Assembly: GCF_928381505.1 (NCBI RefSeq)
Contig: NZ_CAKMSJ010000006.1
Span: forward strand, 1 to 64,000
DNA length: 64,000 nucleotides
Reading direction: 5' to 3'
From: Rothia endophytica
Lineage (GTDB): Bacteria > Actinomycetota > Actinomycetes > Actinomycetales > Micrococcaceae
Below, in pieces: positions 28,112-36,439 of the stretch. How positions within the stretch are numbered: position 1 is the stretch's first letter; every line of letters begins with the position of its first letter. The position numbers were made by a program, and so were the translations under genes. The notes beneath the pieces were generated by a model. It was not told the origin of the DNA. It worked only from the letters and a program-made list of their open reading frames with translations, and did no database searches.

Positions 28112-29691
28112 TTTCTGCTCCCCTGTTTTGACAGGATTGGCTGACGAACTGGTGGCGGTTTGTTGAGTCTGCTATCTGCGACCATGATGACCGCCGAGAT
28201 GAGGGCAACCAGGTTAGCGCTGACCGCCACTGTTTGTGGGCTAGCTGGCAGAGCTACGGAGCTTGCAGGCAGGTGGGTAACCCAAGAGGCCACTGTATGC
28301 ACACTGCCCGCTAGTAGCTCACCAGCCCAGAAGAGAAAAGACACGAGGAAGCTAGCCCAGGGGCCCAGGGCAGCACCGATAAGGAGAAGGAGGCCCATAA
28401 AGGTTATGGGGGCAACCATCGGAGCTACCAGTACATTAGCTAGCACGGTATAGGGGTAGACAGCATCAGACAGCAAGAGAATTACCGGGGCGCACCAGAG
28501 CGCTGCTGAGAGAGGAATGGCAATGACGTCTGCCAGGATTCCAGGCAAAAATTTTGTGACTAGCCTCCGTAGGGCTGGTGCCAGGAAGAGTAGGGAGGCA
28601 GTAGCGATGGCAGAGAGAGCGAAACCATAGTTACTGGCTAGTTCTGGAGAGAGCAAAAGCAGAACTATAAGACAGGTGCACAGCGCTGTCACGCGGTGAG
28701 CACCGTGCCCAAGAACCATACCTAAGCCGCCCAAGATACCCATGACCCAGGCTCTGAGCACTGAACCGTCAAACCCCACCAAGCAGACGTAAAGGGCAGC
28801 TGAGATCAGGCCAACAAAAACCAGGGCGTAGCGACTAATACGAAATTTTTGCGCAAGACGGTAAGAGACCACAAAAACCAGGGAGATATTAGCCCCAGAC
28901 ACTGCGGTCAGGTGAGTGAGCCCCGATACCCGCATCTTGTTAACAGCCTCAGCGCTGAGGGATGAGTCATCACCGTAAGCCATCCCGAGAAGCAACCCGG
29001 CAGCGTCCCCTCCTACCTCCTGGACAGCCCGTTCCCTGACCACGGTCTTGTGACCGTAAACGGCTGGCGGTGATACATCAGAACTTTGGGAGTAGAGCCC
29101 TCCCTTAACACGGTAGTAGCTACCATCAACGCTGAAGGTGCCCACCCCCGTCACCTCTCTGCCGGGTTCAAAGCGGCTATCGGTAAAAATACTCAGGGTT
29201 AGAGGCTGTCCAAGAATCTGCCCTCGGTGTTCAAGCTCCCCTATTCTCACCTTTGTCAACGAACCGCTATAAGCACTGGGAGAGGATTCGAGAACGAAAC
29301 CGGAGAATCGAACACCCTGGCCATTGGCCGCGCCCAGGAAGTCCCAGCGCTCCTGATAGCCACGAGCGGTAATGAGAGCAGCCTGGACGCAGGTAAAGAG
29401 CAAGCAGAGCATCAGGACACCTAACAGCGGTTGTAGTCTCAACCGCCACGAAACCGGCCCCGCGTTTTTGGCCAGGGTTAGGAGGGCTGTAGCTGCGGCT
29501 ATGAAGACTAGACCTACAAGCGCTGCCCTAGTGCCACTCAGAATCCACACGAGGGTAAAGACCCAGACACAGGTGGCTGGGGCCAGCAATCGTGCGTCTA
29601 GTAGGCGAGGTAATTCTCTGAGATGAAGCTGCCGGTCTCTATCGGAGAGCCAGTATTGCTTGAAGCGCTCCTGCCCCCATGTAATCCTCAT
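28108..29691 (-). CDS. comEC: ComEC/Rec2 family competence channel, membrane part
   Basis: Polytopic membrane protein expected to form the channel for single-stranded DNA in natural transformation. An N-terminal hydrophobic and OB-like region (about 30-215) precedes the Competence domain (about 235-500), with GLTHLTAVSGANISLV and FDGSVLRAWVMGILGGLG, both typical. The C-terminal MBL domain is missing from this polypeptide and is encoded by the next gene. The ATG overlaps the comEA stop by four bases (ATGA). Length is 527. Confidence 0.92.
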   Translation of the reverse strand: MRITWGQERFKQYWLSDRDRQLHLRELPRLLDARLLAPATCVWVFTLVWILSGTRAALVGLVFIAAATALLTLAKNAGPVSWRLRLQPLLGVLMLCLLFTCVQAALITARGYQERWDFLGAANGQGVRFSGFVLESSPSAYSGSLTKVRIGELEHRGQILGQPLTLSIFTDSRFEPGREVTGVGTFSVDGSYYRVKGGLYSQSSDVSPPAVYGHKTVVRERAVQEVGGDAAGLLLGMAYGDDSSLSAEAVNKMRVSGLTHLTAVSGANISLVFVVSYRLAQKFRISRYALVFVGLISAALYVCLVGFDGSVLRAWVMGILGGLGMVLGHGAHRVTALCTCLIVLLLLSPELASNYGFALSAIATASLLFLAPALRRLVTKFLPGILADVIAIPLSAALWCAPVILLLSDAVYPYTVLANVLVAPMVAPITFMGLLLLIGAALGPWASFLVSFLFWAGELLAGSVHTVASWVTHLPASSVALPASPQTVAVSANLVALISAVIMVADSRLNKPPPVRQPILSKQGSRK

Positions 29692-30593
29692 AGAGTGACC
29701 AAATCTCTGAGATTTTCCATAGTTGCCGGCCCGATTCCCGATACCTGGTCCAGCTCTTCGATGCTTTTAAACCCACCGTGCTCTTCGCGCCAGCTAATAA
29801 TGCTCGAAGCTAACACCGGCCCGACTTTTGGAAGGGTTTGTAACTCTTCTGCGGTCGCGGTATTGATGTTGACCAGAGCGTTAGCACCGGCGGAAGGGGC
29901 CTGCCCGGTCGCTGCTCCACCGTCGGTAAGCCCTGTTTCATTCTGAAGTGGGGCTTCGCCGGGAGTTGGGAGGTAGATTTTCACCCCGTCAGAGAGCTTA
30001 TCTGCCAGGTTTACTGCTCCTGTCTCGGCTTCGGGAAGGGCGCCGCCGGCCGCCTGAACTGCATCGTTCACGCGGCTATCGGGTGGAAGAGTATAAACAC
30101 CCGGAGCAGCAACAGCACCGTCCACATGGACCGTCAGAGACTCTTGAGGGGCAGGGCTTAGAGACTCCTGCGTCGCTAAGCCGGCATGGTGTTGAGAAGG
30201 GGAAGAAGCAGAGGTAGAGCCGGTTGAAGAAGGAAGCGCGAGTGACACCGTTTCAGTTTCGCCGGGAAGCGCCCCCTTGACCGTGGTCCAGAGCGTCAAC
30301 AGGGTGAGTAAGACCGCCACGGTGGCAATGAGCCCGCTAGGAATTTTCCACCGTACAAGGTGCTGATCTGATGAAAGAGAATGGTGAGGGCTTGCTTCTA
30401 GAGTTTCCTTGAGAAGAGTGCGGCTGCGTAAACCCGATGAAGTGTGTGCCCTTGCCCGCTGGGAACCGTAACGGCGGCTCGTTAGAAGACGCTCTGTCTC
30501 TAGGTCACCTAAGGATTCCTGTGGCTCTGCACTCTCAGCGACATCATCATGTGAGCCCCAGTCTGGGCCGTCTTCTCGCCTGCCATGTTTCAT
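29688..30593 (-). CDS. comEA: ComEA-like helix-hairpin-helix DNA-binding protein
   Basis: DNA receptor of the competence machinery, anchored outside the membrane. A long polar N-terminus (about 1-90) precedes one transmembrane helix (about 90-110), then a Ser/Pro-rich linker, an SLBB domain (about 150-205: VHVDGAVAAPGVYTLP), and the C-terminal double helix-hairpin-helix (about 235-301: VNINTATAEELQTLPKVGP). Length 301 is typical of actinobacterial members. It is the first gene of comEA-comEC-MBL protein. The 177 bp upstream is rich in inverted repeats. Confidence 0.92.
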   Translation of the reverse strand: MKHGRREDGPDWGSHDDVAESAEPQESLGDLETERLLTSRRYGSQRARAHTSSGLRSRTLLKETLEASPHHSLSSDQHLVRWKIPSGLIATVAVLLTLLTLWTTVKGALPGETETVSLALPSSTGSTSASSPSQHHAGLATQESLSPAPQESLTVHVDGAVAAPGVYTLPPDSRVNDAVQAAGGALPEAETGAVNLADKLSDGVKIYLPTPGEAPLQNETGLTDGGAATGQAPSAGANALVNINTATAEELQTLPKVGPVLASSIISWREEHGGFKSIEELDQVSGIGPATMENLRDLVTL

Positions 30594-30640
30594 GCCCTCA
30601 GGATAAGCGCGGGTCTGAGAGCTTAGCTCTAAAACGAAGA

Positions 30641-30750
30641 CCTGTGGATACGAACAGCCCGCTTAACCGCCAGTATTTTGCATCGGTTCCCACCCACCTC
30701 GGTGAACCTGAGACGAATCTTTAACCGGCCGGTTGCATCCTATCCACAGG
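30641..30750. repeat. 10-bp inverted repeat containing DnaA-box-like cores
   Basis: CCTGTGGATA at 30641-30650 and its exact complement TATCCACAGG at 30741-30750 start exactly 100 bp apart. Each contains TATCCACA, eight of nine bases of the DnaA box TTATCCACA. A 12-bp palindrome AACCGGCCGGTT (30723-30734) lies between them. Confidence 0.6.
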
Positions 30751-30770
30751 CTGTTTCACCGATCTTTGAA

Positions 30771-31658
30771 CTAATACACCACAGCTGCCAGAGCACCCAA
30801 GCCTGAATGAGCAGAGAGCACTGGCGGAAGAGGCAGTAGCTCCGCGTTTTCAGCAGGCTCACCCAGAGCTCGTTGAAATTCCTGGGCTTGCAGGAGATTA
30901 CCGCAGTAGTGGACGGCGACGACCCGGCCGGTAGGTGCTGGAACCCCGGCGGGAAAACGATGAGAGCCCTTGGCCTGTTCAGCACTGAAGTCTTGGGTAA
31001 GTTCGGTGAGCCGTTCAATAGCTTTTGGCGTGGTACGCGGCCGTTCCAGGTAGATCAGCTTCCCATCAAGCACCGTGGCAACTGGCCGTATCTGAAACAT
31101 CTGGGCCACCACTGCCAGGGCAGGTGCAACGCGACCGCCCCGTTTGAGGGCGTCCAGCGTCGGTATAAAGAAGAACAGTTTTACAGCGGCGCACAGGTCT
31201 TCTGCTACCTCTACGGCAGCCTCTACATCATCGGTATTCTCGGTGAAACGGTAGAGGTCCATAACGACCTGGCCAAGTGCCATGGCTAGATTTTCAGAAT
31301 CGATAACCGCCACCGGTAGCTGAACCATATCAGCGGCAACTCGCGCCGCGTCACAGGTGCCTGAGAGCGCTCCCGAGAGATGAATAGAAATGATGCCCGT
31401 GAACCCTTGGCTAGCAAGCCCTTCGTAAACTTCTAGAAGTTCCCCCGGTGAAGCGCCTGACGTGGTGACCTGTTCCCCTTGAACGTGGGCGGTGAAGATA
31501 GCAGCATCTATCTCGGCGGAGTTCAGCCCCTCCAACGGCTTCCCGGCAATGGAAACAGGTAAATCAACCTGGGCCAAGCCACCAGAGGCTGTGGCTTCGG
31601 CCAAGAAATCGGCGGGCAGGGCCGCCGAAGAGTCAGTCACGATAGCTATAGAACGCAC
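30771..31658 (-). CDS. DegV family fatty-acid-binding protein
   Basis: DegV proteins bind fatty acids, some as the FakB partner of fatty acid kinase. The N-terminal motif IAIVTDSSAALPADF and SIHLSGALSGTCDAA carry the conserved serines of the lipid site. Length 295 is normal. The start is GTG at 31658 with only a weak ribosome site. The gene lies between leuS and comEA and has no FakA kinase partner in view. The bound ligand and physiological role cannot be deduced. Confidence 0.88.
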   Translation of the reverse strand: MRSIAIVTDSSAALPADFLAEATASGGLAQVDLPVSIAGKPLEGLNSAEIDAAIFTAHVQGEQVTTSGASPGELLEVYEGLASQGFTGIISIHLSGALSGTCDAARVAADMVQLPVAVIDSENLAMALGQVVMDLYRFTENTDDVEAAVEVAEDLCAAVKLFFFIPTLDALKRGGRVAPALAVVAQMFQIRPVATVLDGKLIYLERPRTTPKAIERLTELTQDFSAEQAKGSHRFPAGVPAPTGRVVAVHYCGNLLQAQEFQRALGEPAENAELLPLPPVLSAHSGLGALAAVVY

Positions 31659-31690
31659 CGTTCCACTCTACCGCCTCCCGGGCAGATAGA

Positions 31691-31727
31691 AGGGGCAGCC
31701 AAGATCGTTATGACCTTGGCTGCCCCT
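31691..31727 (-). terminator. Hairpin between leuS and degV
   Basis: A perfect 13-bp stem AGGGGCAGCCAAG / CTTGGCTGCCCCT with an 11-base loop, 15 bp past the leuS stop. The T-run is short (TTCTAT), so efficiency is uncertain. Confidence 0.75.
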
Positions 31728-31742
31728 CAGCTCAGGAAAACC

Positions 31743-34238
31743 CTAGATGACGATGTTCACCAGTTTGGGTGCTCGAACAATGACCTTGCGAATCTCATCG
31801 TCCCCAATGGAACGCTGAACTGCCTCGGATTCCAAAGCTAGCTTCTCTAGATCAGCTTCAGAGATGTCCTGAGCAACTTCGAGGCGATCCTTAACCTTGC
31901 CCTTGATCTGGACGATAGCGGTGACGGTATCGTCTACCAGCTGGGTCTCGTCAACCTCGGGCCAGCCGGCGGTGAGCACGGGGGTCTCATGCCCCAGCAG
32001 GTGCCAGGCGTCCTCAGCGGTGTAGGGCGCGTAAAGGGAGAGCAGAATCGCGATAGCTTCAGCGGCTTCGCGAACGGCGGGATCCCCAGCACCAGCACCG
32101 GAGTCAATGGTCTTACGGGTGGCATTGACCAGCTCCATGGTCTTTGCAACCAGCACATTGAATTTGCCGGTTTCAGCCAGCTTGGCTGCCTCAAACATGG
32201 TGCGGTGCACTAGCTTGTGTAGGTCTTTATCGCCCTCTGCACCATCGACGCCGGGGGTGCTGGTGACGTCGTTGGCAACACGCCAAGCACGGGCCAGGAA
32301 CTTTTGTGAACCTGCCGGTGAAACGTCTGCCCAGTCCACATCGTCCTCGGGGGGCGAGGCAAAGACCATGACGGTGCGCACGGCGTCCACGCCGAACTTA
32401 TCGAGCTGTTCACCCAGGTCAACGCCGTTACCCAGTGACTTAGACATGGCCTTGCCCTGGTTGAGCACCTGACCCTGGTTCATGAGGGCCTTAAAGGGCT
32501 CTGAATGTTCAATCAGACCAAGGTCACGGATAACCTTGGTGAAGAAACGGGCGTAGAGCAGGTGCAGAATTGCGTGTTCAACACCGCCCACATACATATC
32601 AACCTGGTTCCACTTCTTCATCTGCTCGGGGTCAAAGACACCGGCATCAAAGTTTGGGGAAACATAGCGCATGAAGTACCAGGAGGAATCCACGAAGGTG
32701 TCCATGGTGTCTGAATCGCGCTTGGCAGGCTTGCCACATTCAGGGCAAGGTACGTTGTTCCAGTCCTCGGCTGCTGCCAGGGGTGACTGACCCTTGGGCG
32801 CTAGGTCTTCACCGGAGAGGTTATCCGGCAGACGAACGGGTAGCTGATCTTCAGGAACCAGAACTTCGCCGTGCTCTTCACAGTGAATGACGGGAATGGG
32901 GCAGCCCCAGAAACGCTGGCGGGAGAGCAACCAGTCACGCAGGCGGAAGTTAACCTTACCCTTGCCTGCACCCTGGTCTTCCAGCAGCTCGATGACCTTG
33001 CTGGTAGCCTCTGCACGGTTCAGCCCGTTCAGGGGGCCAGAGTTGATGTGGTTGCCGTCGCCAGCTGTCGCCACTCCGCTTTCAGCTGGGTCTTCTTCAC
33101 CGGTTTCGACCACGGTGATGACGGGGATATCGAACTTACGAGCGAAGTCAAGGTCTCGCTGATCGTGAGCGGGCACAGCCATCAGGGCGCCGGTGCCGTA
33201 GTCAGCCAGGGCGTAGTCGGACGCCCAAATGGGCAGCTTATCGCCGGTCAGCGGGTTGATAGCGTAGCGGCCCAAGAAGACACCGGTCTTCTCGCGGTCT
33301 GATGCCTGGCGGTCGATGTCAGAGAGTACCTTGATGCTCTCGCGGTAGTTCTCCAGAGCCTCGCGCTGCTCATCGGTGACCAATTCGATAGCCAGGTCAG
33401 CGTCTGCTGCCACGATGAAGAAGGTAGCGCCAAAGAGAGTGTCCGGGCGGGTGGTGAAAACATCAACGGTAGATGCTTCCTTGCCCTTGGTAGCCTCAAC
33501 TGCAAAGCTGACCTCGGCACCCTCGGAGCGACCAATCCAGTTGCGCTGCATAGCCAGCACACGCTCGGGCCAGTGACCCTCCAGGTCCTTCATATCGTCC
33601 AGCAGTTCCTGGGCGTAGTCAGTGATCTTGAAGTACCACTGGTTCAGGGATTTCTTGGTGACCTGGGTATGGCAGCGCTCGCACTCACCGTTGACGACCT
33701 GTTCGTTGGCCAGAACGGTCTGGTCCTTGGGGCACCAGTTAACCTGGGAATACTTACGGTAGGCCAGGCCCTTCTTGTAGAACTGCTGGAAGAGCCACTG
33801 GGTCCAGCGGTAGTACTCGGGGTCTGAGGTGTGCAGGCGGCGTGACCAGTCAGCCATAATGCCGTAGCGCTTGAAAGAACCCGCCTGAGTCTCGATGTTC
33901 TTGTAGGTCCACTCTTTGGGGTGGGTGTTGTTTTTGATAGCCGCGTTCTCTGCGGGTAGACCAAATGAATCCCAACCGATGGGGTGCAGAACGTCGTAGC
34001 CCTTCTGCTTCCAGTAACGGGCAGTGACATCTCCAATAGCGAAAGCCTCGGCGTGGCCCATGTGAAGGTCGCCTGAGGGGTAGGGGAACATATCCGCTAC
34101 ATAGCGGGTTTCTTTGCCCTCTTCGTTGGTGGGTTCAAAGACCTTGGTATCTTCCCAGTAGGGCTGCCACTTGGTCTCCATCGCGCGAAAATCCCAGGTA
34201 TTTTCGTTCTGTTCGGTAGTTTCTACCTCAGCAGTCAC
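31743..34238 (-). CDS. leuS: Leucyl-tRNA synthetase
   Basis: Class I synthetase charging tRNA-Leu. The HIGH motif appears as HMGH in [14 protein letters not shown] and the KMSKS motif as AMSKS in [11 protein letters not shown]. The CP1 editing domain (about 230-420) includes the conserved [11 protein letters not shown]. Anticodon-binding and C-terminal domains complete the 831 residues, a normal bacterial length. The GTG start has AGGAAG six bases upstream. It is divergent from the alpha/beta hydrolase gene and followed by a hairpin. Confidence 0.97.
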   Translation of the reverse strand: MTAEVETTEQNENTWDFRAMETKWQPYWEDTKVFEPTNEEGKETRYVADMFPYPSGDLHMGHAEAFAIGDVTARYWKQKGYDVLHPIGWDSFGLPAENAAIKNNTHPKEWTYKNIETQAGSFKRYGIMADWSRRLHTSDPEYYRWTQWLFQQFYKKGLAYRKYSQVNWCPKDQTVLANEQVVNGECERCHTQVTKKSLNQWYFKITDYAQELLDDMKDLEGHWPERVLAMQRNWIGRSEGAEVSFAVEATKGKEASTVDVFTTRPDTLFGATFFIVAADADLAIELVTDEQREALENYRESIKVLSDIDRQASDREKTGVFLGRYAINPLTGDKLPIWASDYALADYGTGALMAVPAHDQRDLDFARKFDIPVITVVETGEEDPAESGVATAGDGNHINSGPLNGLNRAEATSKVIELLEDQGAGKGKVNFRLRDWLLSRQRFWGCPIPVIHCEEHGEVLVPEDQLPVRLPDNLSGEDLAPKGQSPLAAAEDWNNVPCPECGKPAKRDSDTMDTFVDSSWYFMRYVSPNFDAGVFDPEQMKKWNQVDMYVGGVEHAILHLLYARFFTKVIRDLGLIEHSEPFKALMNQGQVLNQGKAMSKSLGNGVDLGEQLDKFGVDAVRTVMVFASPPEDDVDWADVSPAGSQKFLARAWRVANDVTSTPGVDGAEGDKDLHKLVHRTMFEAAKLAETGKFNVLVAKTMELVNATRKTIDSGAGAGDPAVREAAEAIAILLSLYAPYTAEDAWHLLGHETPVLTAGWPEVDETQLVDDTVTAIVQIKGKVKDRLEVAQDISEADLEKLALESEAVQRSIGDDEIRKVIVRAPKLVNIVI

Positions 34239-34409
34239 TTGACTTCCTGTCTGTACGAGTAGGTTGAGTTTTGAGTTTTGGGCGCACGAAAGGCGCCGGT
34301 GTCAAAACCTTTGGGTACAGTCTATCGGTTTCGCCCATTTTTCGCCTGACCACCCAGTTTTTTGGACGCTGTTGAGCGGCAGTGGGCAGCGGGGTCGCTG
34401 CCGCGGCGG

Positions 34410-34424
34410 TAGAGTAAAGGGGTG
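34410..34424 (+). promoter_or_regulatory. Candidate -10 element for leaderless hydrolase mRNA
   Basis: TAGAGT (34410-34415) lies six bases before the GTG at 34422. The AAAGGGG between them is too close to the GTG to serve as a ribosome site, so transcription may begin at the start codon. Confidence 0.4.
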
Positions 34425-35342
34425 AGTGAGAAAGCTAGAGTATCGATGCCCCCTGCCAGTGTTTTTGAGTTAGACCCTACCGTCACTTCCCACGGCAAGC
34501 TCCACGAAGCCACGATGAACGGTTCGCTCACCCGGTGGTGGGAATACGGGGATAGAAGCGGTGAAACCCTTGTCTTGGTTCACGGTTTTAGAGGGGACCA
34601 CCACGGTCTAGAACTCCTGGCTCAGGGGCTGCTGGACTATCGCGTGCTTATCCCCGATCTGCCGGGTTTCGGCAGGTCTGAACCCATACCGGCTGCAGAG
34701 CATAACGTGAGCACCTATGCTGCCTGGTTGGCAGAATTTCTAGAGTTTACTGTTCAAGAGCCCATTCACCTGGTGGGTCACTCTTTCGGGTCGATTGTTA
34801 GCTCCTACCTTACGGCTACCCGGCCGGACCTCGTTCAGAGACTGACACTCATTAACCCGATCTGTGAACCTGCCCTGGACGGCGACCAGAAACTGATGAG
34901 CCGACTAGCTGAGATGTACTACGCAGCGGGTGCGCTACTGCCTGGTCCTCTTGGGTTCAGTCTGCTGAAATCTCACATCATCACCAGGCTCAGTAGCGAG
35001 TTTATGATGAAGAATAGCAATGCAGAACTGAGGAATTTCATCAACGGTCAGCATGCAGCTTACTTTGGTGCTTTCTCTTCCCGCGATGCTGTGCTTCAAG
35101 CCTACCGGGCTTCCATCTCATCAACTGCTGCTGAATTCACTCCCGTAATCACCGCACCGGTGCAGATGATTGTGGCGGAGGAAGATGATTTGGGCAGCAT
35201 GGAGGGCCAGCGGTCCATGTTTGCCGCTCTTCAGCGGGGCCGTTGTGACGTCATTCCGGAGGTCGGGCACCTCATCCACTACGAAACTCCTCTCCGCGCT
35301 GCTGCTCTCATTGCTGATTTCCATCAGGAGGCCACCCGATGA
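34422..35342 (+). CDS. Alpha/beta hydrolase
   Basis: Cytoplasmic serine hydrolase of the alpha/beta fold, 306 residues. The oxyanion segment is LVHGFRGDHHG, the nucleophile elbow is GHSFGS, an acidic residue is likely in AEEDDLG, and the catalytic histidine is in VGHLIHYE, so the triad looks complete. There is no signal peptide. The last four bases overlap the start of the glycosyltransferase gene (ATGA), so the two are translationally coupled. The start could also be ATG at 34446, eight codons later. The substrate is unknown. Confidence 0.85.
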   Translation: MSEKARVSMPPASVFELDPTVTSHGKLHEATMNGSLTRWWEYGDRSGETLVLVHGFRGDHHGLELLAQGLLDYRVLIPDLPGFGRSEPIPAAEHNVSTYAAWLAEFLEFTVQEPIHLVGHSFGSIVSSYLTATRPDLVQRLTLINPICEPALDGDQKLMSRLAEMYYAAGALLPGPLGFSLLKSHIITRLSSEFMMKNSNAELRNFINGQHAAYFGAFSSRDAVLQAYRASISSTAAEFTPVITAPVQMIVAEEDDLGSMEGQRSMFAALQRGRCDVIPEVGHLIHYETPLRAAALIADFHQEATR

Positions 35343-36439
35343 AACTGATGATCGACGCCCGCTACACCCGCATCGGCGTACATGACGGTATTAGCCGCTA
35401 CACGGCGTCCCTGCTAACAGGTCTCAAAGAGCTGCAGGACGCCGGTCACCCCGCAGTATCTGGCGATCTGCAGCTGGCTATGGTGATTAGTGATGAGCGG
35501 CAGCTAGAGATGCTTCCAGAACTTCCTCACGTAAAGATTTGCTCACCTACTTCTCCCCTGGAACCCACGGCTGCTCTTCAGATTAACCGTTACCGGCCAG
35601 ATGTGGTCTTCTCCCCCATGCAGACTCTGGGGCTGGGGGGCTGGGGGCGGAAGTTCAAGCTGGTACTCACCCTCCACGATCTGATTTACTACGCCCACCC
35701 CGATCCGCCGGGTTTCCTCCCTGCTCCCGTCCGCGCGGGCTGGCGAGTCTTTCACACCACCTACGCTCCGCAGCGTTTTTTGCTCAACCGGGCTGATGCC
35801 GTGGTGACGGTGTCTGAAACTACCGCGGGGCTGATGAGGCAGCACAGCCTAACGAACAAGCCCCTTCACGTGGTACCTAACGCCCCCCAGGGAACGGTCA
35901 ACAGTCAAGACCAAGCGCTAAGCCAACTCCCTTTGCGCAGCAAAGATCTAATCTACATGGGCTCTTTTATGCCCTATAAAAACGTAGAGACACTGATAGC
36001 GGCTATGGAATCCCTGCCGGATTACACCCTGCACCTGCTCTCCCGGATTTCTCCGGCTCGACGGCGCGAGCTAGAGCAAAAAGCCGGGCCCAATATTGTG
36101 TTTCACAACGGAGTAGATGAAGAAACTTATTCAGCCCTGCTGAGCTCAGCCGCTGCCCTGCTGACCGCTTCGAAAGATGAAGGGTACGGTCTGCCGGTGG
36201 TTGAGGCACAGTCAGCAGGGTGCCCCGTGGTGCTCAGCGATATCCCTATCTTTAGAGAAATCGCCCCCTCAGCGCTCTTCGCTGACGCTAACTCCCCCAG
36301 TGAATTTGCATGGGCAGTGCGAGACCTTGAAGACCCACAGGAGGTAAAACTTCGGGTTGAGGGTGGGTTAGCTGATGCTGCCCGGTATAGCTGGCACGCC
36401 TCAGCTCTCAAGCTCCTTGACCTTGTCAGCGAGCTTTAG
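35339..36439 (+). CDS. Glycosyltransferase, GT4-like (GT-B fold)
   Basis: A 366-residue GT-B glycosyltransferase. The N-terminal half begins MKLMIDARYTRIGVHDGISRY, with the glycine-containing acceptor loop, and has LVLTLHDLIYY. The C-terminal donor domain shows LIYMGSFMPYKNVETLI and the diagnostic DEGYGLPVVEAQSAGCPVV with the nucleotide-sugar-binding glutamates. It is coupled to the preceding hydrolase and convergent with priA, whose stop overlaps its end by four bases. The likely role is mannosyl or glucosyl transfer to a lipid or polysaccharide, but donor and acceptor are unknown. Confidence 0.87.
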   Translation: MKLMIDARYTRIGVHDGISRYTASLLTGLKELQDAGHPAVSGDLQLAMVISDERQLEMLPELPHVKICSPTSPLEPTAALQINRYRPDVVFSPMQTLGLGGWGRKFKLVLTLHDLIYYAHPDPPGFLPAPVRAGWRVFHTTYAPQRFLLNRADAVVTVSETTAGLMRQHSLTNKPLHVVPNAPQGTVNSQDQALSQLPLRSKDLIYMGSFMPYKNVETLIAAMESLPDYTLHLLSRISPARRRELEQKAGPNIVFHNGVDEETYSALLSSAAALLTASKDEGYGLPVVEAQSAGCPVVLSDIPIFREIAPSALFADANSPSEFAWAVRDLEDPQEVKLRVEGGLADAARYSWHASALKLLDLVSEL

